DNA of 26,349 bases from DAOTWP01 sp034435675 (GTDB lineage Bacteria > Chloroflexota > Anaerolineae > Aggregatilineales > Phototrophicaceae): positions 1 through 26,349 of the forward strand of contig DAOTWP010000264.1 of assembly GCA_034435675.1 (NCBI GenBank), in the 5' to 3' direction. This document shows positions 7,211 to 14,583 of this stretch, in pieces. Every line of letters begins with the position of its first letter. Within the stretch, counting starts at the first letter, position 1. The notes beneath the pieces were generated by a model. It was not told the origin of the DNA. It did not search any database and saw only the letters and a program-made list of their open reading frames with translations. The position numbers and the translations under genes are program-made.

Positions 7211-7792
7211 TTAGTAGAAGAATTGCGGCTCATAACCTAGCAGGGGTGATGCTGCCAAACCAAATGCTGACGAGTTCTCACTCCAAACAACGTGAAAATG
7301 ATCAGGACCGATTCGACTACCGCCGCCCATAATCGGTAACGGGGTCGCATCTTGTTGTTCAAAATCGGCGAGGGTCGCGGATACTGTCGCTTGCCGACCG
7401 CGAATAATCTCCTCACCACTCACCGCATAGTTCCGGTCAGGCGACACAAAGACGAACGATTCTGATGCGCCGCTGGCTTCTGCGGCTGTTCCTAACAGCG
7501 CCTGTTCGTTGGCTTCTAGGTCGGGTGCTAGAGGCCAAGTATCCGACGGTTCGAGTACTCCTGATACGGGTTCGTAAGCATACCAATTGACAGCCTGCGT
7601 AGTCCCGTCAATCTCTGCAAAACTGAGGATGGAACTGTCAGACGCCCACCAAAGGTTTTGAAACGCAAAGCCAGTGAATATCGGTGTAATTTCGGAGTCC
7701 TGTGCCTCAGTGAGGTAGGGTTGTCTCCAAGAAATCCCCATACAGGCACAGACGATTAAGATCACTAGTACGATTCTTGATCGTGTGATCAT
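7211..7792 (-). pseudogene. Truncated secreted beta-propeller (PD40/WD40-like) protein
   Basis: The 193-residue frame starts with a signal peptide (residues 1-30, SRIVLVILIVCACMGISW, then TEAQDSE). Propeller-like blades follow: FQNLWWASDSSILSFAEIDG, then SFVFVSPDRNYAVSG and HFHVVWSENSSAFGLA. The W-S-x-x-S/D pattern recurs two to three times, where an intact propeller needs six or seven blades. The frame stops at 7211, only 15 bp from the end of a transposase relic, which suggests the 3' part was removed by the insertion. It is 23 bp downstream of another gene end on the same strand. It could still be expressed as a short secreted protein. Confidence 0.6.
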
Positions 7793-7815
7793 GATATTTC
7801 TCCCTGAAATTTCAC

Positions 7816-8010
7816 TTAGCGCTGCTGTGGTGCAGAACTTGGTTCAATAGGTGCAGTTGAAATAGATTCAAGCTGGACAAGATCACGGACGTTACCGCCA
7901 GGTGTGGGATCATTTACGGTAGGCAAGTTCGAGGCAGCGCGATATTGAAGTACACAACTCCCTGTTCGCATACCCTGATCTTGCGTGCTGCCTATGGTGA
8001 TGTGCATCAT
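7816..8010 (-). pseudogene. 3' remnant of an unidentified gene
   Basis: The frame ending at 7816 reads MMHITIGSTQDQGMRTGS, CVLQYRAASNLPTVN, then an acidic Pro/Ser-rich end. It lies 23 bp upstream of the truncated propeller gene on the same strand, as in an operon. Upstream of about 8010 the frame continues only as antisense of the next rightward gene, so the 5' part seems lost at the junction to the GC-rich region. No family is recognised. A short intact gene starting at the ATG at 8010 is possible, but no RBS is evident. Confidence 0.35.
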
Positions 8011-8077
8011 GTTATTAGCAAGCAAAAGTAACACGGGGAAGCCTGCCTGCTGTGCCAATGCGTGCGAACCGGGAACT

Positions 8078-9253
8078 ATGATACAATGCAGCACAGGCAC
8101 GCATAACTTCATCACGCCTGTTGTTGCTGGTTCCGCAGAAAGTTTGCGTTTGCCCGGTGATGCTGTGACGCAGATTGACGATCGCATTCTCAATATTCTA
8201 CTCACACTGGCAAAGCAGAACGCCCCGCGTTTGCTGTCTGCCTATCAGGATCTGACCGCCACTCGCGAAGATCGCATCGCACGGGTGGCGCGTGGGCTGG
8301 CGTCCAATCGTCTGCTGGTGCTGGTCGGCATGCCCCTGACACGCGCCCGCGCCAATCTGACTGCGCACATGAACACCTGGGTCGGCAGCTACAAAACTCT
8401 GTATGACCTGCTTGCCGGTGCGCTTTTCCCATCCTACACGGGTTCCAGCGTCTCTTACAGCGATCCGCAGCTGCCGCTCGTGGTCGTTTTTTACGGGCAG
8501 GCGCTGCCGGTGGTGAATGTGCTGGCAGGCTACATTGTGCCCTATATCGCCACGCGCCAGACCACCCCCGGCGGTTCGGAAGCGGAATTGTGGGGGCTGC
8601 TGGAGCGCGTGCTGGATGAACTGGCGGCGGATGATCTGCCGCGCAGCGCCTATCATCGCCTGCGCGGAGAGTGCGCGACGCAAATCAAGCTGATGTTGAA
8701 CACCCCTATCCGGCAGATTGCCCTGCATGGTTTTGACCAACCGGTACTCGCCGGGGTGGAAGCCACGATGCTGATGGACTACCTCGACGATGACGGGCAG
8801 CAGCATGAAACCGGCGCACACCCGCCCACCGCAGGCGAAGGCAGTTCCACCGCGCAAACCAGCGGTCTGCATACCCATTCCGCACCGACTGAGCAAACCC
8901 CGCCGGTTGTGTCCGCCCCTGTGCCGCCCGCCGGTCCGCCCGCCGCGCCACCGGCTGCGCCGCCGCGCCCCAAGTCACTGCCGGGGACGGGTAAACTGCT
9001 TGACAGAACCGGGGCAGCGGAGTCTGCCGCAGCCCCCGCGCCTGCCACACCAGAGCCGGATAGCACGCCGTCCGCCACCCCGAATGCTGACCAAGCGCCT
9101 GCCAGCAGCCCGCCGTCACCCGCTGCGCCAGCAGAGCCAGCGGCGCCGCCTGTGCTGCCCGGCACAGGACGCCTGCGCCCGGACAATGTGCCGCGCCGCC
9201 CGCCGGTCCGCCCGCTGCCTGCTGCTGATGATGACGGCAATCGCGAGCGCTGA
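8078..9253 (+). CDS. Uncharacterised protein with Ala/Pro-rich tail and two LPGTG motifs
   Basis: The first ~235 residues form a mostly helical, Leu/Arg-rich domain (LNILLTLAKQNAPRLLSAYQ, RLLVLVGMPLTRARANL, AELWGLLERVLDELAADD). A low-complexity Ala/Pro/Thr/Ser tail of about 150 residues follows. The tail carries LPGTG twice (codons at 8978-8992 and 9155-9169), each followed by a basic residue and Leu (LPGTGKLLD, LPGTGRLRP). No signal peptide or C-terminal membrane helix is present, so a sortase signal is unlikely. The start is uncertain: the frame is open from 7985, and TATGATACAAT around 8077-8087 could instead be a -10 box, which would put the true start further in. No family recognised. 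Confidence 0.7.
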   Translation: MIQCSTGTHNFITPVVAGSAESLRLPGDAVTQIDDRILNILLTLAKQNAPRLLSAYQDLTATREDRIARVARGLASNRLLVLVGMPLTRARANLTAHMNTWVGSYKTLYDLLAGALFPSYTGSSVSYSDPQLPLVVVFYGQALPVVNVLAGYIVPYIATRQTTPGGSEAELWGLLERVLDELAADDLPRSAYHRLRGECATQIKLMLNTPIRQIALHGFDQPVLAGVEATMLMDYLDDDGQQHETGAHPPTAGEGSSTAQTSGLHTHSAPTEQTPPVVSAPVPPAGPPAAPPAAPPRPKSLPGTGKLLDRTGAAESAAAPAPATPEPDSTPSATPNADQAPASSPPSPAAPAEPAAPPVLPGTGRLRPDNVPRRPPVRPLPAADDDGNRER

Positions 9254-9309
9254 GCACCAACTGCTGCACTGGTTACAGCGCCGAAACCGGGAGCTAGCAG
9301 TTCGGCGCG

Positions 9310-10107
9310 TCACACGTCCAGCCACACACGCACGTTAAGCAGCCACGCCATCCACAGCGCGCGGAAGAAGTTTTTTAGCTCGCTGATAGTTGCATCGTCA
9401 TCTGGTTCCGGCTGCATCAGAAACGGGAACAATTCGTGTGACCCTGCCGCCGCCGGAGTCAGCCGCATAATCGCGTCTGCCTCAAGATCACGACGCATAC
9501 CGCCGAAGAACAACACCTGCACGGCGGCGTGGTTGGGCGTAATATCGCCCACCATGAACAGCATTTCAAAGACCTGATTGCTGTTGATCTGGAATTCACC
9601 CAGTGGACGGCTAAATCCCTGCGCATCTTCAAAATACGTGCGGCTGCTGGCGCGCAGGTCGGCAATCTCATTGCCATCGTAGCCAAAATCATCCAGCCCC
9701 TGCCGCAGCAGCAGCCAGACCAGCGGTTCGTCAATATTCGGCAGGCGCTTGAGCAGCCAGATTTCACCGGCGGCGGACAGCGGGTAATTGATACTGCCGG
9801 TGCAGCCAAAAGGCGTGCCGCTTAGATTCGCCGGGCACCCGGCGCAGTGCGCCGCCAGCGGTTCAAGCGCTGCCGCTGCATCCAGCAGGCTTTGCACCAC
9901 AATCGTTTCAGTTACCTCAGTGCCATCGGCACTATTGCGGGTAATCTCAAAGCCCATCTGGTCTGGTGGGCGCTGGTCGCCATTTTCTCGGTACAGGCGG
10001 ATAATGGTTTCTGCGCGCGCTTTGCCCTTCAGGCGCTGCACAATCCCGTCATTGCCCAGCGATTGCCGGGGTACACAGGCATACTGAATGGCGTAATCAA
10101 TTGCCAC
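9310..10107 (-). CDS. Uncharacterised protein with a C-x2-C-x9-C cluster
   Basis: A 265-residue soluble protein starting at GTG 10107. The middle holds a Cys cluster, HCAGCPANLSGTPFGCTGSI (about residues 87-106), that could bind a metal or an iron-sulfur cluster. The rest looks globular, with alternating helices and strands (GEIWLLKRLPNIDEPLVWLL, QVFEMLFMVGDI, AVQVLFFGGMRRDLEADAI), and the C-terminus is hydrophobic (FFRALWMAWLLNVRVWLDV). No signal peptide. It lies 132 bp after the small membrane protein gene on the same strand. I do not recognise the family and assign no function. Confidence 0.75.
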   Translation of the reverse strand: MAIDYAIQYACVPRQSLGNDGIVQRLKGKARAETIIRLYRENGDQRPPDQMGFEITRNSADGTEVTETIVVQSLLDAAAALEPLAAHCAGCPANLSGTPFGCTGSINYPLSAAGEIWLLKRLPNIDEPLVWLLLRQGLDDFGYDGNEIADLRASSRTYFEDAQGFSRPLGEFQINSNQVFEMLFMVGDITPNHAAVQVLFFGGMRRDLEADAIMRLTPAAAGSHELFPFLMQPEPDDDATISELKNFFRALWMAWLLNVRVWLDV

Positions 10108-10239
10108 GAGGATCTCTTTCTGGCTGCGTTTTCACCTTGTGCAGCACATTCTACAAAGCACGCGGTATTCTGCCAGTGCTGCCCGGCGCTGCTGGCAGCA
10201 TGTGCGTCAGCTTGATGTGGAAGGTCTGGCGGTAACCTG

Positions 10240-10626
10240 TTAGGTGCGGGTCAGCCAGAACAGCGTGACCAGCCCGGTTAACGCCAGCGCGACCAACAGC
10301 ATCATTGCCGCCCGGTAATCAATCTGGCGTTCCCAGTAGTCGGAGTTTTGCCCGTAATTCGACAACGCCTGAAAAAGCAGATACATGCTGTAGCAGCCGC
10401 TGATCCAGACGGCATAACTGTCCTGAATGGTCGTTATTGGCGAGTGCCGCATTAGCCAGATGAGCCAGGCGGCGCAGGCAGCGGCAATGCCCAGTGTCAG
10501 CGCCAGTGCCCACAGCGGTGTGGTTCCGCGGGTGGTATCGGGCGCTGCGGCGGGTTGGCGGACTTGTGCAGGCAGCCGCCCCTCAGGATGGGGCGGTTGT
10601 TCGTCCAGCGACTCCGCGCGGCTCAT
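10240..10626 (-). CDS. Small membrane protein with about three TM segments
   Basis: A 128-residue protein with a Pro/Gln-rich polar N-terminus (1-36), then hydrophobic segments at about 38-60 (LWALALTLGIAAACAAWLIWL), 68-88 (AVWISGCYSMYLLFQAL) and 104-124 (AAMMLLVALALTGLVTLFWL). Its ATG overlaps the stop of the upstream CAP-domain gene by ATGA, so the two are translationally coupled. No family recognised. The coupling suggests it works with the membrane-anchored CAP-domain protein. Confidence 0.75.
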   Translation of the reverse strand: MSRAESLDEQPPHPEGRLPAQVRQPAAAPDTTRGTTPLWALALTLGIAAACAAWLIWLMRHSPITTIQDSYAVWISGCYSMYLLFQALSNYGQNSDYWERQIDYRAAMMLLVALALTGLVTLFWLTRT

Positions 10627-11669
10627 TGTTCCTGCCCCAGCGCCATCGCGTAATAATACTGCCCTGTACGTGACACCGCGTAGGCAATCCCGATTTCATC
10701 AAAACGGGCATCCATCATGTTTTCGTAGTGTGGCGGGCTGTTCCACCATTGGTCAAACGCGCCGGAAGCGTGCAGGTTGGGGCGCACCAGCACATTCTCG
10801 CCCACAAAGGCGAAGTTGTATCCTTCTTGCAGGGCACGGTCGCCCACAGTGCTGCCATCTGAACCATTGTGCGTCATCAGATCGCGGACAGCCATATCGT
10901 CGGCGTGGCGCTGTGCCGCGCGAATCAGCGTGTTATCCAGCCGCAGTTCGCCCAGTCCGGTGGATGCGCGTGCCTGATTCAGCAAAAACAGGATTTCCAG
11001 CGCCTGCCCTTCCTGCGTGTTCACTCCGGGGTTGTTGATATTCGCGCCGGGGGCAGTCAGCACATCCGGCTCTGCCAGAATGATCGAGTAGTAATAGACT
11101 CCATCGTTTCCCTGCGTGATACCGATCCCGATCTGCGTAAACACCGGCGAAATCGTATCATTGCCGCTTTCTTCGTCCCACCACTGCTGAAAGGCACTTT
11201 CTGGCGAACTGCTGCGCGAGGAGAACACATTCTCGGTTACGCGCAGCCAGTAGTAACCGACCCGCGCCAGGCGTACATCCAGCGCGCGTCCCTGTGCGTC
11301 CCGGTGGTCAAGGCGTTGTGCGCGTGCCATGTCATCGCTCTGGTGCTGCGCTGCGCTGACCAACTGTTCGTGCATCCGCAGTGGCGCGACACGTGCTTCT
11401 TCGCGGGCGGCATTAATCAGCCTTAGAAACGTGCGGGTGTGTTCTGTGCGGGGGTCTGCTGCCTGCGCGGGGTCTGCTTCTGGCACAGCCGCCCCCTCCG
11501 GCAGCAGGGCAAGCTGTGCGGTCTGTTCGTCAATTGCGGCGCGCAAACGCGGCAGTGCTGTGGTGACGAGCACAAACAGCAGAACAAGGGTTGCCAGCAG
11601 CAGCCCATAATCAAACCAGCCCAGTTTAAGGCGTGGTCGCTTTACACGTGGTGGTGTGGATTGTGCCAT
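10623..11669 (-). CDS. Membrane-anchored protein with two CAP (SCP/PR1-like) domains
   Basis: A 348-residue product with a short basic N-terminus, one membrane helix (about 20-40, DYGLLLATLVLLFVLVTTAL) and two CAP domains. Domain 1 (about 80-200): FLRLINAAREEA, a cavity His122 in RLDHRDAQG and Glu146 in VTENVF, but the second cavity His is absent (WWDEESGNDTISPVF). Domain 2 (about 226-345): FLLNQARASTGLG, His267 in LMTHNGSDGS, Glu291 in VGENV and His314 in SPPHYENMM, the complete CAP tetrad pattern. CAP proteins are surface or secreted and bind sterols, lipids or metals; the ligand here is unknown. The start at 11669 (GTGAG nearby) is preferred to an ATG at 11693, but both are possible. Confidence 0.9.
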   Translation of the reverse strand: MAQSTPPRVKRPRLKLGWFDYGLLLATLVLLFVLVTTALPRLRAAIDEQTAQLALLPEGAAVPEADPAQAADPRTEHTRTFLRLINAAREEARVAPLRMHEQLVSAAQHQSDDMARAQRLDHRDAQGRALDVRLARVGYYWLRVTENVFSSRSSSPESAFQQWWDEESGNDTISPVFTQIGIGITQGNDGVYYYSIILAEPDVLTAPGANINNPGVNTQEGQALEILFLLNQARASTGLGELRLDNTLIRAAQRHADDMAVRDLMTHNGSDGSTVGDRALQEGYNFAFVGENVLVRPNLHASGAFDQWWNSPPHYENMMDARFDEIGIAYAVSRTGQYYYAMALGQEQ

Positions 11670-11794
11670 AAGCTCACAAGTGGTCATTTGCAATACTTCT
11701 AAACTATCACGATTTTGCGCGGCTGCCTGTTGGGATTCTGTGAAAAGCCCTGGCTGTTACAGATCCTTTATGTTTTTAACCGGAATCTTACCGC

Positions 11795-11800
11795 TATAAT
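11795..11800 (+). promoter_or_regulatory. Candidate -10 box (TATAAT) for the methyltransferase gene
   Basis: A consensus TATAAT in CCGCTATAATGG sits in the divergent gap between the CAP-domain gene and the methyltransferase gene, about 110 nt upstream of the GTG start. The -35 region (TTTATG/TGTTTT) is poor. The same GCTATA(A/T)TGG-like context recurs at 22680 and 26105. Confidence 0.45.
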
Positions 11801-11910
11801 GGTGCTGAGGGTGTTGTTCCAGTAACTCACTTACTTCGCGTGTTCCTGCCTCCATCATACTTCCCCTGTGCGCACCCGCTCCTCATTTTTTGTGAGTCAG
11901 GAGAATTGAT

Positions 11911-12906
11911 GTGACAACAACAGACCCGCAGCAATCCCATTCCCGGCGATCACGAAACAAACCAACGGTTAGCGCGATTACTACATCGACCGTGTCCACG
12001 GCGAGCAGCGCACCTTCCACAGGGGTACACGATCCCTCCCGTACTGCACAGCGAACGCCGGATAGCCTGGGGTTAGGACCGACCCAGGGGCAGCGCAGCG
12101 CTGAGATTGTCGCGGCGGTGCGCGCCAATCTGATGCCTTCTCCCGACACTGAGGCATTGACCCGTTTTGCCGGGCGCATGATGGTGCGTGTGATGATGAG
12201 TCTGGCGGGTAAGAATGCCAGAAGTGGCATGAACTATGTCGCCGTGCGTTCTCTGGGCTTTTCCGCGATAACCAGAGAAGTGCTGCCCGTACAGGCAGGT
12301 GGCGGCATGTCCGGCATGATACTGGTCGAGCTGGCAGCCGGTTTTTCGCCGCGTGGTATTCAGCTTGCCCGTGAACTGCCCGCTGTTCGGGTGATTGAAG
12401 TAGATCTGCCCGATGTTGTCCGCGAAAAACAGACCCGCCTTAAACGTTCCCCGCGGGTGAGTATTCCGCCCAACATCGAATGGCGCAGCGCGGATCTGGG
12501 GCTGGCGGCGCTGCAGGATATCCTCGAACAGCAGCCGGTGGATTTGATCACTATGGAAGGGCTGCTGCCTTACTTCCCGCCGGACGATGTCGTGCATATT
12601 CTGCGCCAGGTTTACAGCAATCTTAAACCCGGCGGCTACTGCCTGTGTGACTGCGCCTGGCATCGTGGCATGGATGAATTCCGCGATGATGCCTCGCTGC
12701 GCCAGTTCAAACGTCAGGTAGGTAACTTCCCGACGGTGGTGAAGGATGAAGCCGAACTGCGCGCGCTGTTTGCCAGAGGTGGATTCACCAACCTCAGGGC
12801 ATATCCACCCTCAGAAATTGCCGAGAAATATCAACTGCCTACCCCTGTGACCGACTTCACCTTTTTTGTGCTGGCACGCAAGCCACAGCAGGCAGCGGGG
12901 CAGTAG
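11911..12906 (+). CDS. SAM-dependent methyltransferase, LCM/TcmP-like family
   Basis: A 331-residue protein from a GTG start with AGGAG about 8 nt upstream. The first ~65 residues are Ser/Thr-rich and probably disordered. The class I methyltransferase core shows motif I ILVELAAGFSPRGIQLA (binding SAM), the acidic strand VIEVDLPDVVREKQ, then VDLITMEGLLPYFPPDDVVHIL and the post-motif LKPGGYCLCDCAW. The VEL-A-GFS-RG and EVDLP-VV-EK signatures point to the leucine carboxyl methyltransferase/TcmP group of O-methyltransferases. The substrate is not readable. It converges with the CPBP-like gene, with a shared hairpin between them. Confidence 0.85.
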   Translation: MTTTDPQQSHSRRSRNKPTVSAITTSTVSTASSAPSTGVHDPSRTAQRTPDSLGLGPTQGQRSAEIVAAVRANLMPSPDTEALTRFAGRMMVRVMMSLAGKNARSGMNYVAVRSLGFSAITREVLPVQAGGGMSGMILVELAAGFSPRGIQLARELPAVRVIEVDLPDVVREKQTRLKRSPRVSIPPNIEWRSADLGLAALQDILEQQPVDLITMEGLLPYFPPDDVVHILRQVYSNLKPGGYCLCDCAWHRGMDEFRDDASLRQFKRQVGNFPTVVKDEAELRALFARGGFTNLRAYPPSEIAEKYQLPTPVTDFTFFVLARKPQQAAGQ

Positions 12907-12939
12907 AGTACGCTGAACAGCGCTCACTGTACCTGAACG

Positions 12940-12972
12940 GCTGGTGGGCAGGCTTATGCGCCTGCCGCCAGC
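12940..12972. terminator. Hairpin between convergent genes
   Basis: GCTGG-T-GGGCAGGC (12940-12953) pairs with GCCTGCC-G-CCAGC (12960-12972) around a TTATGC loop. It overlaps the stop of the CPBP-like gene and lies 34 bp after the methyltransferase stop. No T-run follows on either strand, so intrinsic termination is only possible, not clear. Confidence 0.4.
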
Positions 12973-13754
12973 AGTTTGACCAGCGCGAATACCCCGAACA
13001 CGCTGTAAGCCGCGATCACCGCGCGAGTGCTGCCGCTGGCGGCGCGCAGCACACCCAGGAACACCCCGGTCAGCAGCGGGGCAAAAAAGGCATACCAGGT
13101 TGTCGCCAGATCAAAGGATGGCGGCGCTGCTGCCAGAAAAGCGAAGGTAAAGAGGTGAAATGCCGCATAGAGCAGTGCCGTGAGCAGCAGCCCCCACCAT
13201 GCCCCCAGCTTTACCCGCAGCCATGGGAAGCTGACCCCCCAGAACACCAGCCCTTCTGCCAGCGGACGCAGCACAACCAGAAAGACCCCGGCAATCAACC
13301 ATTGGGTTGTTGTGGGTGGCTGCTCGAAGAAGGCATAGAGTTCCGGTACTGAGTTGAGAAATGCGTTTGCGCTGATAATCAACAGACCGAGTACGTCTAT
13401 GGTGATGGCAGCGCCCAGACCAATCAGCCCCATAAATGCCAGCGGCAGCGGCGACGACTGAAGCCGCAGCGCCGCGCGATCCTGCGGGGTGTGCCGTGCG
13501 CTGAAGATGAAGCCAATCACCAGCAGTGCCCCCAGCGCGCGTCCTGCCAGGCTGATGACCGTAAACGGCGCGCCGATGTCTTCCAGCCATGCCCCCGCGA
13601 CAAGTGTGCCCAGCAGCACCGTGCCAATGAACGCAACGGAGATGGTGTTGGTGACACCCAAAAATTCCCATGGGGGCGCGGGTTCCAGTGTCGTGATTTG
13701 TTCCAGCAGCGATTTTCTGCGGGTATCCGCCATTAGCGTTTGCCTGTTCTGCAT
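12954..13754 (-). CDS. CPBP-family (CAAX protease-like) membrane protein lacking protease residues
   Basis: A 266-residue polytopic protein with about seven to eight hydrophobic segments. The position of CPBP motif 1 (normally EExxxR) reads RPLAEGLVFWG: Glu167 is kept, but the second Glu is Gly168 and the Arg is Trp172. Motif 2 keeps FH (His200 in LLYAAFHLF). The final H/N motif is replaced by IAAYSVFG. The fold therefore looks like the Rce1/CPBP intramembrane protease family but the catalytic set is incomplete, suggesting a pseudoprotease or other membrane role. The frame opens at TTG 13757; ATG 13754 is taken as the start, and ATG 13733 is possible. It is transcribed divergently from ssuE. 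Confidence 0.75.
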   Translation of the reverse strand: MQNRQTLMADTRRKSLLEQITTLEPAPPWEFLGVTNTISVAFIGTVLLGTLVAGAWLEDIGAPFTVISLAGRALGALLVIGFIFSARHTPQDRAALRLQSSPLPLAFMGLIGLGAAITIDVLGLLIISANAFLNSVPELYAFFEQPPTTTQWLIAGVFLVVLRPLAEGLVFWGVSFPWLRVKLGAWWGLLLTALLYAAFHLFTFAFLAAAPPSFDLATTWYAFFAPLLTGVFLGVLRAASGSTRAVIAAYSVFGVFALVKLLAAGA

Positions 13755-13871
13755 CAATTTGGTTGCCTGAAAAACCGATTATAGCCCGCGCCGCACAAAA
13801 TCAGAACGATGAGCAGGAGTGCCGGGCTAATCTGCCCACGTTGTTTTAGCAATCAAAATCAGACATTGCAG

Positions 13872-13877
13872 TATAAT
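13872..13877 (+). promoter_or_regulatory. Candidate -10 box (TATAAT) for ssuE
   Basis: Consensus TATAAT in GCAGTATAATTCGGG, 36 nt upstream of the ssuE ATG. No convincing -35 hexamer is visible at 16-18 nt spacing. Confidence 0.45.
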
Positions 13878-13912
13878 TCGGGAATAGCTCACACCAGAAA
13901 GAGGCTCAACCA

Positions 13913-14452
13913 ATGGTGATGGTGATGGCGATTGCGGGCAGCCCGTCCGCCCCTTCCCGTTCTGCCGCTATACTCGATTATGCCTGTCACGCGCTGGAGA
14001 CGCACGGCATCGAGACACATACACTGGCAGTCCGCGATCTCGACGCGCAGGAACTGCTGCATGCTCAGGCAGATGGCGGCAGCATCGCCCCACAGGTGCA
14101 GGTGCTCCAGCGCGCATCCGGGGTGCTGGTGGCAACGCCGGTGTACAAAGCAGCATATACGGGTATTCTGAAAGCATTCCTCGATCTGCTGCCTGCCGGG
14201 GCACTCAGTGGCAAGGTGGTGCTGCCCATTGCCAGCGGGAGCGCACCAACACATGCACTGATGCTCGATTATGCCTTTAAACCCGTGCTGGCGGCACTAG
14301 GCGCGGCGCATGTTGCCACCGGGCTTTATTTGCAAGACAGCCAGTTCAGCCATACCGCAGGCACAGCGCTGCAATTCCATTCGCCAGAAACGCAACAGGC
14401 AATGTTGGATGCGTTGAGCCAGTTTGTACGCCTGCTGCAAACGCTGGGCTAA
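13913..14452 (+). CDS. ssuE: NADPH-dependent FMN reductase, SsuE-type
   Basis: A 179-residue flavodoxin-like protein. The N-terminal phosphate-binding loop AIAGSPSAPSRSAAIL binds FMN. GVLVATPVYKAAYTGILKAF and LLPAGALSGKVVLPIASGSA are characteristic of SsuE/MsuE reductases, as is the later LDYAFKPVLAALGA. It reduces FMN with NAD(P)H and passes FMNH2 to the monooxygenase, whose gene (ssuD) lies 131 bp downstream on the same strand. AAAGAGG is 9 nt before the chosen ATG; further ATG/GTG codons follow at once (MVMVM), so the exact start may be up to four codons later. Length agrees with the family (about 180-190). Confidence 0.92.
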   Translation: MVMVMAIAGSPSAPSRSAAILDYACHALETHGIETHTLAVRDLDAQELLHAQADGGSIAPQVQVLQRASGVLVATPVYKAAYTGILKAFLDLLPAGALSGKVVLPIASGSAPTHALMLDYAFKPVLAALGAAHVATGLYLQDSQFSHTAGTALQFHSPETQQAMLDALSQFVRLLQTLG

Positions 14453-14472
14453 ACGCCGAGTCTCGACAGCGC

Positions 14473-14500
14473 GTAAGGGCGCAGGAGGATGCGCCCTTAC
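14473..14500. repeat. Perfect 11-bp hairpin between ssuE and ssuD (REP-like)
   Basis: GTAAGGGCGCA (14473-14483) and TGCGCCCTTAC (14490-14500) are perfect reverse complements around the 6-nt loop GGAGGA. There is no following T-run, so it resembles a REP-type palindrome or an mRNA-stabilising hairpin more than a classical terminator. The Shine-Dalgarno-like loop is unusual. It could attenuate or partially uncouple ssuD expression from ssuE. Confidence 0.6.
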
Positions 14501-14583
14501 CGTCAAAAGCTGCCAGGGTTCGTGGCAAACCCATGCTCTATAGTGTTTGAACGCTTTAAGAGATGAAAGGATGCGATTTACGT

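Noticed and set aside
8978..9169. Sortase cell-wall anchor
   Set aside because: LPGTG motifs are internal, with no signal peptide, no C-terminal hydrophobic helix and no basic tail.
8198..9269. Long minus-strand ORFs (232, 187 and 153 codons) opposite the LPGTG-motif protein
   Set aside because: Arg/Gln/Ala-rich antisense shadows of a GC-rich coding region with no recognisable domain or RBS.
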